This document shows, piece by piece, positions 1 through 8,684 of a stretch of DNA of 37,372 nt; the first letter of the stretch is position 1; each line of letters starts with the position of its first letter. The translations under genes were made by a program, and so were the position numbers. Under the pieces are notes generated by a model. That model was not told where the DNA came from, ran no database searches, and was given only the letters and a program-made list of their open reading frames with translations. Source of the stretch: Planctomycetota bacterium (GTDB taxonomy: Bacteria > Planctomycetota > Phycisphaerae > WQYP01); assembly GCA_021847065.1 (NCBI GenBank), contig JAJZVR010000006.1, forward strand, positions 1 through 37,372. Direction: 5' to 3'.

Positions 1-884
1 ATCAATCCCCGTGTCGTCAAAATAAAAATGTCCAAGTATCTTAAAAAACGCGCCGAACACTTGTCGCCACCACAACCCTTGGTCCCCTTCGAGAACGATG
101 TTGTCATTCTTAAGTAAACCGTATTGGGTCTAAGGCGAAAGTCCCTTTCCTGTTCGTAGGCAACTTTCTCGATCGAGGGAAAGACCTCAATGAAGCGACC
201 TACCAAGCTTTGGAATTCATCGGCATGCGACTCTTGAAGTAGCACCATTTTCTCGGTGGTGCTGGCTTGGGTATTCCGGAGACTCTCCACGGAATGATCC
301 CCAACCTCTCCCTTGAACCGTTCGACGGTGGAAGACGAGACAGCTAATAACCTATTCATTGATGAGGAATGGTCAGTGAAGACAACACGATCAAACGACC
401 GAGATACGTCACGTATCGCATCTTCTTCCCGCAAAAGGAAAAGCACGCTTTCGTCCGGCGAGAGTTTCGGAGTCTCTTTTCCGCGTAATCTGATATTTTC
501 CGATTCTCTTTCGACAAGCACCTCTCCTCCAACGCAGGCCAGTGATTCGGACAAGAACTTCGGCTGCGGCCTGGCCCTCCGCACATCGGCCCCCGGCTCC
601 ATTTCCTGGCCCACACCGGCAGAACCGTCAGGCTGCGCCTCCAAGGAGGCCGACCACTTATATGTTTTGCCATCACCAATCTGGAAAAGAAGAGACCAGC
701 TAGCCCCCCAGAGCTCTGTTGCCCGTGATCGTGCAGCTCGGACGACCTCGAATAGTGATTTAAGGATACGGGTTTTCCCAACCCCCGACACCCCAACCAA
801 GAGATTCAATCCGGGATCGAAATCCATACCGGGCAACGCCCATCCGCTGTCGCCCTCGGAGAACTCAAAACGTATTAGCCGCAC
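1..884 (-). CDS. AAA-family ATPase, N-terminal part, off left edge, probable frameshift
   Basis: Seen: reading the minus strand from a GTG at 884 gives an open frame beginning MRLIRFEFSEGDSGW, with a Walker A motif GVSGVGKT at residues 31-38, as in SMC/RecF-like AAA ATPases. A GGAG six bases before the GTG supports this start. The frame has no stop before the window edge, so the gene is partial. Downstream the text stays protein-like (a segment reading FIEVFPSIEKV at about 165-200). Near 110-145 the plausible protein switches to the -1/+2 frame (LLKNDNIVLEGDQGLWW, then FFKILGHFYFDD), while the original frame becomes unconvincing. This suggests a one-base indel: a real frameshift or a sequence error. 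Role unknown; such ATPases often work with a nuclease or another effector encoded next door, here outside the window. The plus-strand ORF over the same bases is a shadow. Confidence 0.72.
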   Translation of the reverse strand, partial: MRLIRFEFSEGDSGWALPGMDFDPGLNLLVGVSGVGKTRILKSLFEVVRAARSRATELWGASWSLLFQIGDGKTYKWSASLEAQPDGSAGVGQEMEPGADVRRARPQPKFLSESLACVGGEVLVERESENIRLRGKETPKLSPDESVLFLLREEDAIRDVSRSFDRVVFTDHSSSMNRLLAVSSSTVERFKGEVGDHSVESLRNTQASTTEKMVLLQESHADEFQSLVGRFIEVFPSIEKVAYEQERDFRLRPNTVYLRMTTSFSKGTKGCGGDKCSARFLRYLDIFILTTRGL

Positions 885-1122
885 GGCAGTCTCCAAAACA
901 TTCCGGCATTCGCGCCACGAATCCTATAAATCGTATACCGGGATACCCTGCAATGCCAGCTATCGCTCTTAGATCCGGCATTTCTCCTGAACAGATAAAG
1001 GGTCGGCGGATGCCCGCCCCCCCAGGCACCGAATAAATCCCGTCGTAACTGCCGCGAACGCATCAACGCCGCCGATTCGCTGTGACGTTTTTTTCGCGGC
1101 ACTTTTCGTTTATGATACCGGC

Positions 1123-1680
1123 ATGGCGGAGCAGTTATTGGCGGACAATTCGACTTTGCGCAAGCGGCTGCTGGTGGGAGCTTTGGCTTTTTTGCTGCTG
1201 CTGGCTATCGGCAGCGCGTATGCCGTCACCCTGATAACCCGCATGGACGGCAACACCCTTTATGGCTCCCGCGGAAACTTGCACGCGGCAATCAAAAGTA
1301 CTCAGGGATTGCAATACATTACCTCCGGCAATATCGATTTGGAAGGCCGCAATCGGCATTATCAGCAGGTTTATCTGGTGCTCGCGAAGGGACTGAAAAC
1401 TCCGGCCAAGGCTCTTGCCGACCATGTATACCGGCAAATGCTCTCCAAGGGATGGCCGCACGAGAGTAATGTGTATGTGAAAACCACCTTTCGCCACGGC
1501 AACATGTATATTTATAAAGCCATGGGCGGACCGAATGGTAAATTTATCTGGGTAGCCGCCATGCGCCATGGCCAGGTGGTTAATTTGATTAGTTATGCCG
1601 GCGATAGTCTGGATTTACCGTTAGATCAGCAGGAATTTAATACACTGATTCAGTGGGTTCAGCAGAACCAAGCCAATTAA
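1123..1680 (+). CDS. Unrecognised membrane-anchored protein, first gene of a five-gene set
   Basis: A 185-residue protein with a single N-terminal membrane helix (about residues 15-37, RLLVGALAFLLLLAIGSAYA) preceded by basic residues, so the rest is probably outside the cytoplasmic membrane. The remainder is a globular domain of about 140 residues without a motif I recognise. No convincing ribosome binding site precedes the ATG, so the start is the least certain part. It lies 23 bases before the next gene on the same strand and is probably co-transcribed with four more genes, the last two being glycosyltransferases. That context suggests an envelope role, but no function is assigned. Confidence 0.7.
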   Translation: MAEQLLADNSTLRKRLLVGALAFLLLLAIGSAYAVTLITRMDGNTLYGSRGNLHAAIKSTQGLQYITSGNIDLEGRNRHYQQVYLVLAKGLKTPAKALADHVYRQMLSKGWPHESNVYVKTTFRHGNMYIYKAMGGPNGKFIWVAAMRHGQVVNLISYAGDSLDLPLDQQEFNTLIQWVQQNQAN

Positions 1681-1703
1681 TTTAATCTCGCACGGAGTTC
1701 TCT

Positions 1704-3311
1704 ATGCGCGCACTTGCGATACTACAATTGTTCCATATACCTCACCTGCGCCAAGCCAGCACCGCGTTGGGCGTACTGCTGGCAATTGGCATCGGCTCTT
1801 CAGGAATATTTCCCCCCAGCCTCGCGGCACAAACGCCCGATACAAATATGCTCGCCCCGCTTTGGATTGACGCTTTAGACGGCTTTGAATTGCGTCCGCC
1901 ACTGAATTGCGACGTTCTGCAACCCAAATTTCAAGCAGCGCCGCCGCAAAAAAATGGAACCCTCCCGGTCAGGCCGGGCAATCTGGTAACGTTCGTAAAT
2001 AATTCCCTGCGATGGGGCATTATCGTACATCTAAGTGAACTGGAAAAAGCTGTGCCCCTGAAAACATTGCTGGACGAAACCGTCGCCGAGGCCAGACATA
2101 ATTATCCAAAAGTGCGGGTTCTGGCCCGGCGGATGGTAACAAACTCCGGTAAACCCGCGGGCATTCTCGTTCTACAACTCACCACCGCTTCCAACAATAA
2201 GCCGGTTATGCGCCAGCAGCTTATTATCCGGGCGGCCCCCAAGCTCTATTACCTGCTTACGTTTTTCAGCCCCGCGGGCCAGGCCGACGGCGCACGGGCA
2301 TGTTTTTCCGCCATGATCAAAACCTTCCGCCTGCTCAATATGGCAAAACTTCAACAGCAGCGGGCCGCAGCGGTAATCGCCGGACGCAAATGGCTTCAGG
2401 GAATCACCGCTGAAATGCTTAAAAAAAAGGATATTCATCCCCATTTATATCAGATTAAAGTCAACGGAAAGGGCATCGGATACGTACTGGTGTCATGCTA
2501 TCCCGGCGCGGAAGATGGTTATACCGGCATGTTCAGTTCTACCAACGCCCGAACGTTTTTGCCCAATGGAGACGCGATACTTTCCAAAGTGATCTGTTTC
2601 TGGGCGTATGCCCAGCAGGGCAAAAAAACCGGACCCGCCACGCATTACACCACTTGGTATAAAGCGGTTGAAACCCTGGTCCCGATTAATAACCCCCAGG
2701 AAGTTAAAATGCGCCAGGAGCGCATTGTTATCGATCCCAAAACCAATAAGCCCAAACTCGAACATATCAAAATTCCCTATCCCAATATGCAAATTCACTG
2801 GGTCCGGGAAACCGGTGATGAACAATCAGCCTATGTTCCGCAACTCGATAAACATGGCAACCCGACCGATTTTTTTGTCCGCCACCGCTGGATGACTGTT
2901 TATATGCAGCGAAGACATGTTTTGCCCGGCCAACCCAATAAGCCAACTCACTTCGAATTGCCTTCCTATATGCCGGCCTATTTACCGCTGACCTTAAAAT
3001 ATTTCTGGCCCCGGCTGGTAAATCTGGCCAAACCCTCCGCCATGGGTTTTGTCACGTTTAATTCCGGCTCCCGCCGCTTGGGCCTGCGCCTGCTGCGTGT
3101 GCGCGGCATACAGCGCATCACCGTTAATGGCCGCAAAATCGCCGCGCGTCACCTCACCGAACAACTGGACCCCGGAATCGCAAACCTCTGGGTGAATTCC
3201 AGAGGCATGTTGATAAAATACCTTGGTTCAGACGGCAGCGCATGGACCCCAACCACGGCGGCGGCCATGAATAAAAAATGGAAAGCCCGGCTGGCCGCCC
3301 TGAAACAATAA
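1704..3311 (+). CDS. Unrecognised secreted protein, 535 residues
   Basis: Start supported by GGAG six bases before the ATG. The N-terminus has a hydrophobic stretch (about 20-40, STALGVLLAIGIGSSGIF) ending near SLAAQ, consistent with a signal peptide. Residues about 75-205 (from LVTFVNNSLRWGIIV to MIKTFRLLN) have the alternating strand/helix pattern and closing helix of PsbP/DUF1795-like domains; this is a fold guess, not a recognised match. The C-terminal 300 residues are rich in Pro, Lys and Tyr and unrecognised. It sits between two other unknown envelope proteins, ten bases before the next gene. Confidence 0.7.
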   Translation: MRALAILQLFHIPHLRQASTALGVLLAIGIGSSGIFPPSLAAQTPDTNMLAPLWIDALDGFELRPPLNCDVLQPKFQAAPPQKNGTLPVRPGNLVTFVNNSLRWGIIVHLSELEKAVPLKTLLDETVAEARHNYPKVRVLARRMVTNSGKPAGILVLQLTTASNNKPVMRQQLIIRAAPKLYYLLTFFSPAGQADGARACFSAMIKTFRLLNMAKLQQQRAAAVIAGRKWLQGITAEMLKKKDIHPHLYQIKVNGKGIGYVLVSCYPGAEDGYTGMFSSTNARTFLPNGDAILSKVICFWAYAQQGKKTGPATHYTTWYKAVETLVPINNPQEVKMRQERIVIDPKTNKPKLEHIKIPYPNMQIHWVRETGDEQSAYVPQLDKHGNPTDFFVRHRWMTVYMQRRHVLPGQPNKPTHFELPSYMPAYLPLTLKYFWPRLVNLAKPSAMGFVTFNSGSRRLGLRLLRVRGIQRITVNGRKIAARHLTEQLDPGIANLWVNSRGMLIKYLGSDGSAWTPTTAAAMNKKWKARLAALKQ

Positions 3312-3321
3312 AGGACTTGCA

Positions 3322-4089
3322 ATGCGGAATTTTCTAAAACGCGTGATTGTTCTGGTGGTACTGACAACCATCATGGCCACTGCTATTAACATGGCCATCT
3401 ATTTCACATCCCGCAACGCCCGCATCCTGCAATTGGAACGTGAACGCAAACACCTCCAAACCGTCATCAACCGCCTTACCGGAAAACGCCGCATGGCCGA
3501 ACTGGTGGTGGATGGGCAAGTCACCAATGGCCAGCGGCAGGTGCTGCAAACCACGCTTCTGTGGGAAGAATTCGTCACCGGGCCTGATGGCCGCCGCATA
3601 GCTCTACCAATCAAAAAAATTATTATCCCCGGGGATACCCCCTATGTGGACGGTTATGTGCTCAAATTCCAGGATAAGTTTGTCGAACAAGGCAATTTGC
3701 TGCGTGGCAAGTCCCTGGCTTTTTTCCGCCGGATTTTCTCAACAAAACAATCCCCCCACCTGGGCAACTCCCTGCTGGATTCGCACGGTGTGCCGCCTTG
3801 TCTGGACGGGAAAGCCGGTCGCCCCGACACCTTTACACTCGATCTCTGGCAACATATTCAGCAGCTTATGCAGCATCCAGCGTCCGCCAAAAAACTGGGC
3901 CTGGATATTGTCCAGGGGCAGGCGGTATATCGGCCCGTCAAGCCCGGACGCTTGTATGTCATTTATCTGCAAAATGACGGCGGAATGGAATTCACGCAAC
4001 AAGCCGGCGAATCTTCACTTATTAATCGACTCCTGAAAGAAGCGGATCATACTCACTCGCAAACCGCGACCACCCCGGGCGCGCAGTAA
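3322..4089 (+). CDS. Unrecognised protein with N-terminal membrane helix and coiled coil
   Basis: A 255-residue protein preceded by an AAGGA six bases before the ATG. Residues about 7-27 (KRVIVLVVLTTIMATAINMAI) form one membrane helix. A charged heptad-like segment follows (LQLERERKHLQTVINRLTG, about 36-54) that can form a short coiled coil, as in FtsL/DivIC-type bitopic proteins. The remaining domain includes repeated references to a GDTPYVDGYVLKFQDKFVE-like beta segment and is not recognised. It is only ten bases from the upstream gene and 26 from the downstream transferase, so it is almost certainly in the same transcript. Confidence 0.68.
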   Translation: MRNFLKRVIVLVVLTTIMATAINMAIYFTSRNARILQLERERKHLQTVINRLTGKRRMAELVVDGQVTNGQRQVLQTTLLWEEFVTGPDGRRIALPIKKIIIPGDTPYVDGYVLKFQDKFVEQGNLLRGKSLAFFRRIFSTKQSPHLGNSLLDSHGVPPCLDGKAGRPDTFTLDLWQHIQQLMQHPASAKKLGLDIVQGQAVYRPVKPGRLYVIYLQNDGGMEFTQQAGESSLINRLLKEADHTHSQTATTPGAQ

Positions 4090-4115
4090 CCTGTAAACCA
4101 ATTAAAAGGTGGCAC

Positions 4116-5570
4116 ATGGTCTCTGATGGCTCTCCAGCACTGATGACCAACCACACCCGCCCGCCCTTGCCATCATCGGCAATTGCCACCACCGTGTGGC
4201 TGATAACCGGCACGGTACTTATCGCCTTGGCGATTTTGCTGCGCCTCAACGCGCCAACGCTGGCCCACAGCGTGTTACGTCACCTGACCATCCGTAACCT
4301 GTTTGTCGCCGGCAACGTCCTGGCCGGAACAGTATTTCTATGCAGTTGCCTCTTCCTGCGGCGAAACATGGGAAAATATCTGTTTTTCTGGATGCTGCTG
4401 ACTGGCCTGACATGTCGGCTGATTATCCTAAGCGGAACGCCGGTATTATCCACCGATTACTATCGCTTCCTCTGGGATGGCGCGGTACTCGCACAAGGCC
4501 ACAACCCCTGGCTTTACAGCCCAAAAGCGGTACTGGATCATTCCAATCCCACAATAAATCCAGCTTTAACCGCCTTGGCACAGGCCCATCGCGCCCTGAT
4601 GCTCCACATCAATCACCCGGATTTGCCGACCATTTATCCGCCGGTCAGCGAGTTTGCGATGGCACTGGCGGCCAAAATCGCGCCGTTCAGCGCCACCGCT
4701 TTGCGTTGCGTGTATTTGGTTTTTGACACCGCCACCGCTATTTTCATCGCCATAATCCTACGTCGTCTGCATCGCCCCAGTTCCTGGCTGCTGATCTACT
4801 GGTGGAATCCCGTGCTCATCAACGCCTTTTATAACGAAGCACATATGGATGTAATGACCCTGGCGTTTGTTGCGCTCTTTGCGTTAATGCTCGTTATGCA
4901 GCGCCCCAAATCCGCCGCAACTGCATTGGGTTTGGCCATTGGTGCAAAATTCTGGCCCATCGTATTGGCTCCGGTTCTACTGCGGCCACTATTGAAAAAT
5001 CGAAAACAATTGGCAATCGTCACCACGGTCTTGGCGCTGGTCAGCGCCGCCGCGCTGATTCCCATGTTTTTAACCGCCGGGCCCGCACTGCATTCACTGC
5101 TGAGCTATGGGCGATATTGGCACGAAAATGACGGCGTATTTCGCCTCGTTTCCATGTTCTGGCACCATGTATTTCCCGCCACAGCATATATGCGGCCCGC
5201 AGTTGCATCGCGTATCACAATTGCAGTTATTTATCTCACCGCACTGATTATCCTCAATCGCAAAGCCGCAACCCCAAGCCACGCCATACGGGTTTGCCTG
5301 TTTTCCGTCATGTTCATTTTTCTGTTAAGCCCGACGGAATTTGCCTGGTACTACACCTGGCTGCTGCCTCTGCTGGCTATTTACCCGCGCATTTCACTGT
5401 TGGTCTGGTCCTTAACGCTGGGCCTTTATCACGCCCACTATTTTTATCCTTGGATGATCTGGCTTGAACATGGGCCCGTCTGCGCGCTGCTGATTTTAGA
5501 ATTGCTCTGGCCCCGTCTGGCCAATTGGTTTGTTGCGGATTCTCACACCCCTTTGCCCATTGCAGCGTGA
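4116..5570 (+). CDS. Multi-pass GT-C-fold glycosyltransferase (GT87/mannosyltransferase-like)
   Basis: A 484-residue, very hydrophobic protein with about ten membrane segments. Residues 112-132 contain STDYYRFLWDG followed by GHNPW, the first-loop D-Y-x-R-F-x-W-D-G signature of GT-C glycosyltransferases that use polyprenyl-phosphate sugars (GT87/DUF2029 and related mannosyltransferases). Asp114 is the candidate catalytic or metal-site residue. A second family-like loop is YWWNPVLINAFYNEAHMD. An AAGGTGG four bases before the ATG supports the start. The next gene is a DPM1-like GT2 enzyme, the kind that makes polyprenyl-phosphate sugars. The inferred pair is donor synthesis followed by transfer on the outer face of the membrane. 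The acceptor is unknown. Confidence 0.82.
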   Translation: MVSDGSPALMTNHTRPPLPSSAIATTVWLITGTVLIALAILLRLNAPTLAHSVLRHLTIRNLFVAGNVLAGTVFLCSCLFLRRNMGKYLFFWMLLTGLTCRLIILSGTPVLSTDYYRFLWDGAVLAQGHNPWLYSPKAVLDHSNPTINPALTALAQAHRALMLHINHPDLPTIYPPVSEFAMALAAKIAPFSATALRCVYLVFDTATAIFIAIILRRLHRPSSWLLIYWWNPVLINAFYNEAHMDVMTLAFVALFALMLVMQRPKSAATALGLAIGAKFWPIVLAPVLLRPLLKNRKQLAIVTTVLALVSAAALIPMFLTAGPALHSLLSYGRYWHENDGVFRLVSMFWHHVFPATAYMRPAVASRITIAVIYLTALIILNRKAATPSHAIRVCLFSVMFIFLLSPTEFAWYYTWLLPLLAIYPRISLLVWSLTLGLYHAHYFYPWMIWLEHGPVCALLILELLWPRLANWFVADSHTPLPIAA

Positions 5571-5682
5571 CCTTGAACCCCGACGACCAACACCCATCGC
5601 AAACTCCGTTGCCCCGCTGCGTTGCCCATGCTCACGTTTCCCATGCTCATTGGCAAATCCGCCACATGGGCCGTAAACTCCC

Positions 5683-6429
5683 ATGATGAATGCTCCGTCC
5701 ACTACGTTTCCCGGAATAAATTCTCTCCGCGTGGCGGTTATTATCCCCGCCATCAATGAGGAAAAATCAATCGGACAGGTCATCGCGGATATTCCCGCAT
5801 GGGTAACAGAAATTATCGTCGCCGATAATGGCTCCACGGATAACACCGTCGCCGTCGCTCAACAGGCCGGAGCCAAAGTCGTGCCCGCCGCTGTTCGCGG
5901 CTATGGCAGCGCCTGCCTCGCCGGTATTGCAGCCGCGGAAAATGCCGATATTCTCGTTTTTATCGATGGCGATTTCAGTGATTATCCCCAGCAAATGCAC
6001 ACGCTGGTTCAACCCATCGCTGAAAATCACGCCGACATGGTTATTGGATCACGCACACTCGGACACCGCCAACGCGGTTCATTAACCATTCAGCAGCGCT
6101 TTGGCGGGGCGCTGGCCTGCTGGCTTATGTGGCTTCTGTGGTCTGTGCGCTATACCGACCTCGGCCCATTTCGCGCTATATCTCGCCCGGCGCTGCTGCA
6201 ATTGCGCATGGATGATCGTAATTTTGGCTGGACCGTGCAAATGCAGATTCGCGCCGCCATCACCGGCCTGCGAACCATGGAAGTTCCCGTCGATTACCGC
6301 CGGCGCATTGGCCGATCTAAGATTTCCGGCACGCTGCGCGGTGTAGTCATGGCCGGATATAAAATTTTGTACACCATCGGCAAAGAATTTTTGGCCGCCC
6401 GGCATTTTTCCGGAAAAGCCGGTAAATAG
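5683..6429 (+). CDS. GT2 glycosyltransferase, polyprenyl-phosphate hexosyltransferase (DPM1-like)
   Basis: A 248-residue GT-A glycosyltransferase. Seen: VAVIIPAINEE near the N-terminus (residues 17-27), VADNGSTDNT (47-56), the metal-binding DGD at 95-97 within FIDGDFSDYP, GSRTLG after the DxD, and YRRRIGRSKISGT near the C-terminus, the R-x-x-G-x-S-K-I-S-G block of DPM1/ykcC-like enzymes. No C-terminal membrane pair is obvious, so it resembles the soluble DPM1 class. It would load a sugar from a nucleotide donor onto a polyprenyl phosphate for the GT-C enzyme encoded 112 bases upstream. Two ATG codons in a row occur at the start and neither has a clear ribosome binding site. Confidence 0.85.
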   Translation: MMNAPSTTFPGINSLRVAVIIPAINEEKSIGQVIADIPAWVTEIIVADNGSTDNTVAVAQQAGAKVVPAAVRGYGSACLAGIAAAENADILVFIDGDFSDYPQQMHTLVQPIAENHADMVIGSRTLGHRQRGSLTIQQRFGGALACWLMWLLWSVRYTDLGPFRAISRPALLQLRMDDRNFGWTVQMQIRAAITGLRTMEVPVDYRRRIGRSKISGTLRGVVMAGYKILYTIGKEFLAARHFSGKAGK

Positions 6430-6459
6430 AGTCCTTGATTTTGCACGGGAATATACGAT

Positions 6460-6482
6460 GGAATGGGAATTTCCCTCATTCC
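6460..6482. terminator. Imperfect hairpin after the glycosyltransferase gene
   Basis: GGAATG and CATTCC bracket a GGGAATTTCCC core, giving a compact imperfect inverted repeat 30 bases after the GT2 stop codon. No run of T follows, so termination is only a possibility. The rest of 6483-6738 shows no gene or motif that I can support. Confidence 0.3.
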
Positions 6483-6738
6483 GCGCATGGCCGCCACGCC
6501 GGATTTTGGGCAAAAATAGTGTTATCGGAAGCTTTCCGGCCCAGCCCACTAATGCTCTGCCACGCCTAAATAAACTCTTAACCAACCGCGCCCAACCCCG
6601 CGCCAACGTCCGTATATAACCGCGAAAGTCCCGCATTTCAGTGCTTTGCGACTGATAACCGTCCCGCTGGCAAACCTGTGGTCTTTTCTTTACCTGCAAC
6701 GCGCCGTTGATCCGATGCAAGAGGTGTTGTTACTCGCC

Positions 6739-6760
6739 GGCGACCGGGCCTTCGGTCGCC
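6739..6760 (+). promoter_or_regulatory. Perfect 8-bp stem-loop in the leader of the subtilisin-like gene
   Basis: GGCGACCG (6739-6746) and CGGTCGCC (6753-6760) are exact reverse complements with a six-base loop, 41 bases before the start codon at 6801. It lies inside a 29-residue reading frame (ATG 6715, TGA 6802-6804) whose stop overlaps the next ATG as ATGA. It could be an mRNA structure affecting translation. I found no match to a known riboswitch consensus. Confidence 0.4.
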
Positions 6761-6800
6761 AGAGTTGTTTGGGCCGCAGCGCCCATTACGGAGCCTTCCG

Positions 6801-8456
6801 ATGACCACGAAACTTCCCCCCATGCCCCTACGTCCGAAAATGCTTAGTGTTGTAGATGATAACACTTCTACATCACATTCCAACGCTGCGCGGTGTGCCG
6901 GCGCGGCGGTCGCATTGGCGGCTGCGTTTGCCGCCGCCAATGCTGTTCATGCCAATACCACGTTTGATCAAATTGGCCTCACACAATTGCAAAGCATCGC
7001 TCCCAACATCAACGGATCAGGTGTTAATGTCGCGCAGGTCGAGGCCTCCGTCAGCAGCACCACTCAAAACGCCTTTGAACCCAACCCCGCCAATCTCAAC
7101 ACCCATGCCCAGTTTACTTTCATTGATTCATCCGGAACTTCTTCCGGATCTTACAACAGTGCCGACGCCTCCTGGCACGCGGAATATGTCGCTTCACTAT
7201 TTTACGGCGGTGCCGGTGCGGGCGTTGCACCGGATGTTTCACATGTTTATGTCTATGCCGAAAGTTATTATTTCAATACGCTCTACGCCGTCACCGCGCC
7301 GATCAACAGTTCCGCCGGCCTGGCGCCTTCCGTCGTGAATCAAAGCTTTATTTATCCCGGCGTGACAAGCTCCACCAGCCAGTACCTCGATCAAATCTGG
7401 GATAATTATGCCGCGCAATACAACACGTTGTTTGTTACCGCCATCGGCGATGGCCAAACCACCAGCACCTCGACACCCAGTTATGTCAATGCACCGGCAG
7501 ATATGTACAACGGTATTGCCGTCGGTGCCTACACCGGCATTGGTGGCACACCCTCCACGTGGGTCGGCCCAACTTGGGATGGGCGATCCGCGCCAGATCT
7601 GATCGCGCCAGGCAGCTACACCAGCTATACCGCACCGTTGGTCAGCGGATCGGCCGCACTGTTAATCCAGGCTGGTAACGCCGATATCGGCGGCACCGGC
7701 ACCGCCAGCGCCGCCACCGACATCCGCACCGTTAAGGCACTTCTGTTAAATGGTGCCACCAAAATTCAGGGCTGGACCAACTCTTACTCCGCCAACAGCG
7801 GCACCTACACCTACAACGCCGCCAGCGCCAACGCCACCACACCGTTGGATCCACGCTACGGCGTAGGCATGGTCAATGTCTACAACGCGTACACAAATCT
7901 CGCCGGTGGCGAACATAATTACTCAGCCGCCACCAGCTCTGCAATCAGCGCGTTCTCCACCAATACCACCGCCGCCCCAACCGCCAACTTCACGGGAACT
8001 GCTGTCACAGCAACAACCGGATGGAATCTCGCTTCCATCACCGCGTCCTCCAGCAAAAATGCGGTTGAAAATTATGACTTTAATCTGCCGGGAACATCCA
8101 TCAATAGTTGGGATTTAACCGCCACGTTAACCTGGAACAAAGATTACCAGGCCAGTGGAATCAATCATCTGCTGCTGTTTTTATTGAATTCCTCCGGCCA
8201 GCAGGTCGCCAGCAGCACCAGCATGTCGGACAATCTGCAACAGATCAACATTAATTCCAGCCTCGGCATGACCACCTTGGCCCCCGGCCAATACGATCTG
8301 GCCGTAGAAATGCTCGGCGGCAGCAATCTTATATCCAATTCCGAAACCTACGCCCTAGCCTGGAATTTTGTCGACCCAGTCTCCGTCCCCGAACCCGGCG
8401 CCATCGCCATCCTCCTCGCCGGCTCCATGTTCGCAATGCTGAAACGGAAAAGCTGA
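6801..8456 (+). CDS. Subtilisin-like (S8) secreted protein with PEP-CTERM tail
   Basis: The start at 6801 is preferred over an upstream TTG because GGAG lies seven bases before it. Residues about 29-51 (AARCAGAAVALAAAFAAANAVHA) form a signal peptide. The S8 blocks are all visible: GVNVAQVEAS (75-83), WHAEYVASLFYG (His126), VVNQSFIY (oxyanion Asn190) and TSYTAPLVSGSAALL (nucleophile Ser275). The first catalytic position, normally Asp in a V-x-D-T-G context, reads Glu81 here, so activity may be altered or lost. A beta-rich C-terminal half follows. The protein ends with VPEPG, a hydrophobic helix and KRKS, a PEP-CTERM sorting signal handled by an exosortase, which is not encoded in this window. 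Confidence 0.85.
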   Translation: MTTKLPPMPLRPKMLSVVDDNTSTSHSNAARCAGAAVALAAAFAAANAVHANTTFDQIGLTQLQSIAPNINGSGVNVAQVEASVSSTTQNAFEPNPANLNTHAQFTFIDSSGTSSGSYNSADASWHAEYVASLFYGGAGAGVAPDVSHVYVYAESYYFNTLYAVTAPINSSAGLAPSVVNQSFIYPGVTSSTSQYLDQIWDNYAAQYNTLFVTAIGDGQTTSTSTPSYVNAPADMYNGIAVGAYTGIGGTPSTWVGPTWDGRSAPDLIAPGSYTSYTAPLVSGSAALLIQAGNADIGGTGTASAATDIRTVKALLLNGATKIQGWTNSYSANSGTYTYNAASANATTPLDPRYGVGMVNVYNAYTNLAGGEHNYSAATSSAISAFSTNTTAAPTANFTGTAVTATTGWNLASITASSSKNAVENYDFNLPGTSINSWDLTATLTWNKDYQASGINHLLLFLLNSSGQQVASSTSMSDNLQQININSSLGMTTLAPGQYDLAVEMLGGSNLISNSETYALAWNFVDPVSVPEPGAIAILLAGSMFAMLKRKS

Positions 8457-8493
8457 ATGGGAGCAACACTGCGCCGTGGACGACCAGTAGCGG

Positions 8494-8538
8494 CAGTATT
8501 ATCAGTAATGTCAGTAATGGTCAGTAATTTCAGTATTT
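8494..8538. repeat. Short degenerate tandem repeat of TCAGTAATG type
   Basis: Five close copies of CAGTA(A/T)T in 45 bases (CAGTATTAT, CAGTAATGT, CAGTAATGGT, CAGTAATTT, CAGTATTTG), with units of nine to ten bases, just after the PEP-CTERM gene. No function apparent. The rest of 8457-8684 shows no supported gene. Confidence 0.55.
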
Positions 8539-8684
8539 GCAATCCGGCGAAGCCGTTACGCCGTCCGAAATAGCCGACAACCATCCGCAAACCAAGCCGC
8601 GCCTGTGCCACTGACATAACCACACGTACCTCATGCCCAAAGATTATTCACATCCCGAAGCTACGCGGTAGACGTGGTTCATAG

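Noticed and set aside
313-972. Plus-strand ORF of 219 codons
   Set aside because: Shadow of the minus-strand ATPase; composition is Ser/Arg/Pro-rich with no domain, while the opposite strand encodes a clear Walker A and ribosome binding site.
6082-6720. Minus-strand ORF of 212 codons over the GT2 3' end and the following gap
   Set aside because: Mostly antisense of the GT2 gene, no recognisable motif and no ribosome binding site.
6650-6800. Possible c-di-GMP-type riboswitch, suggested by GGCAAACC near 6669 and the hairpin at 6739
   Set aside because: The other conserved blocks of the GEMM motif are missing; only the hairpin is kept as a feature.
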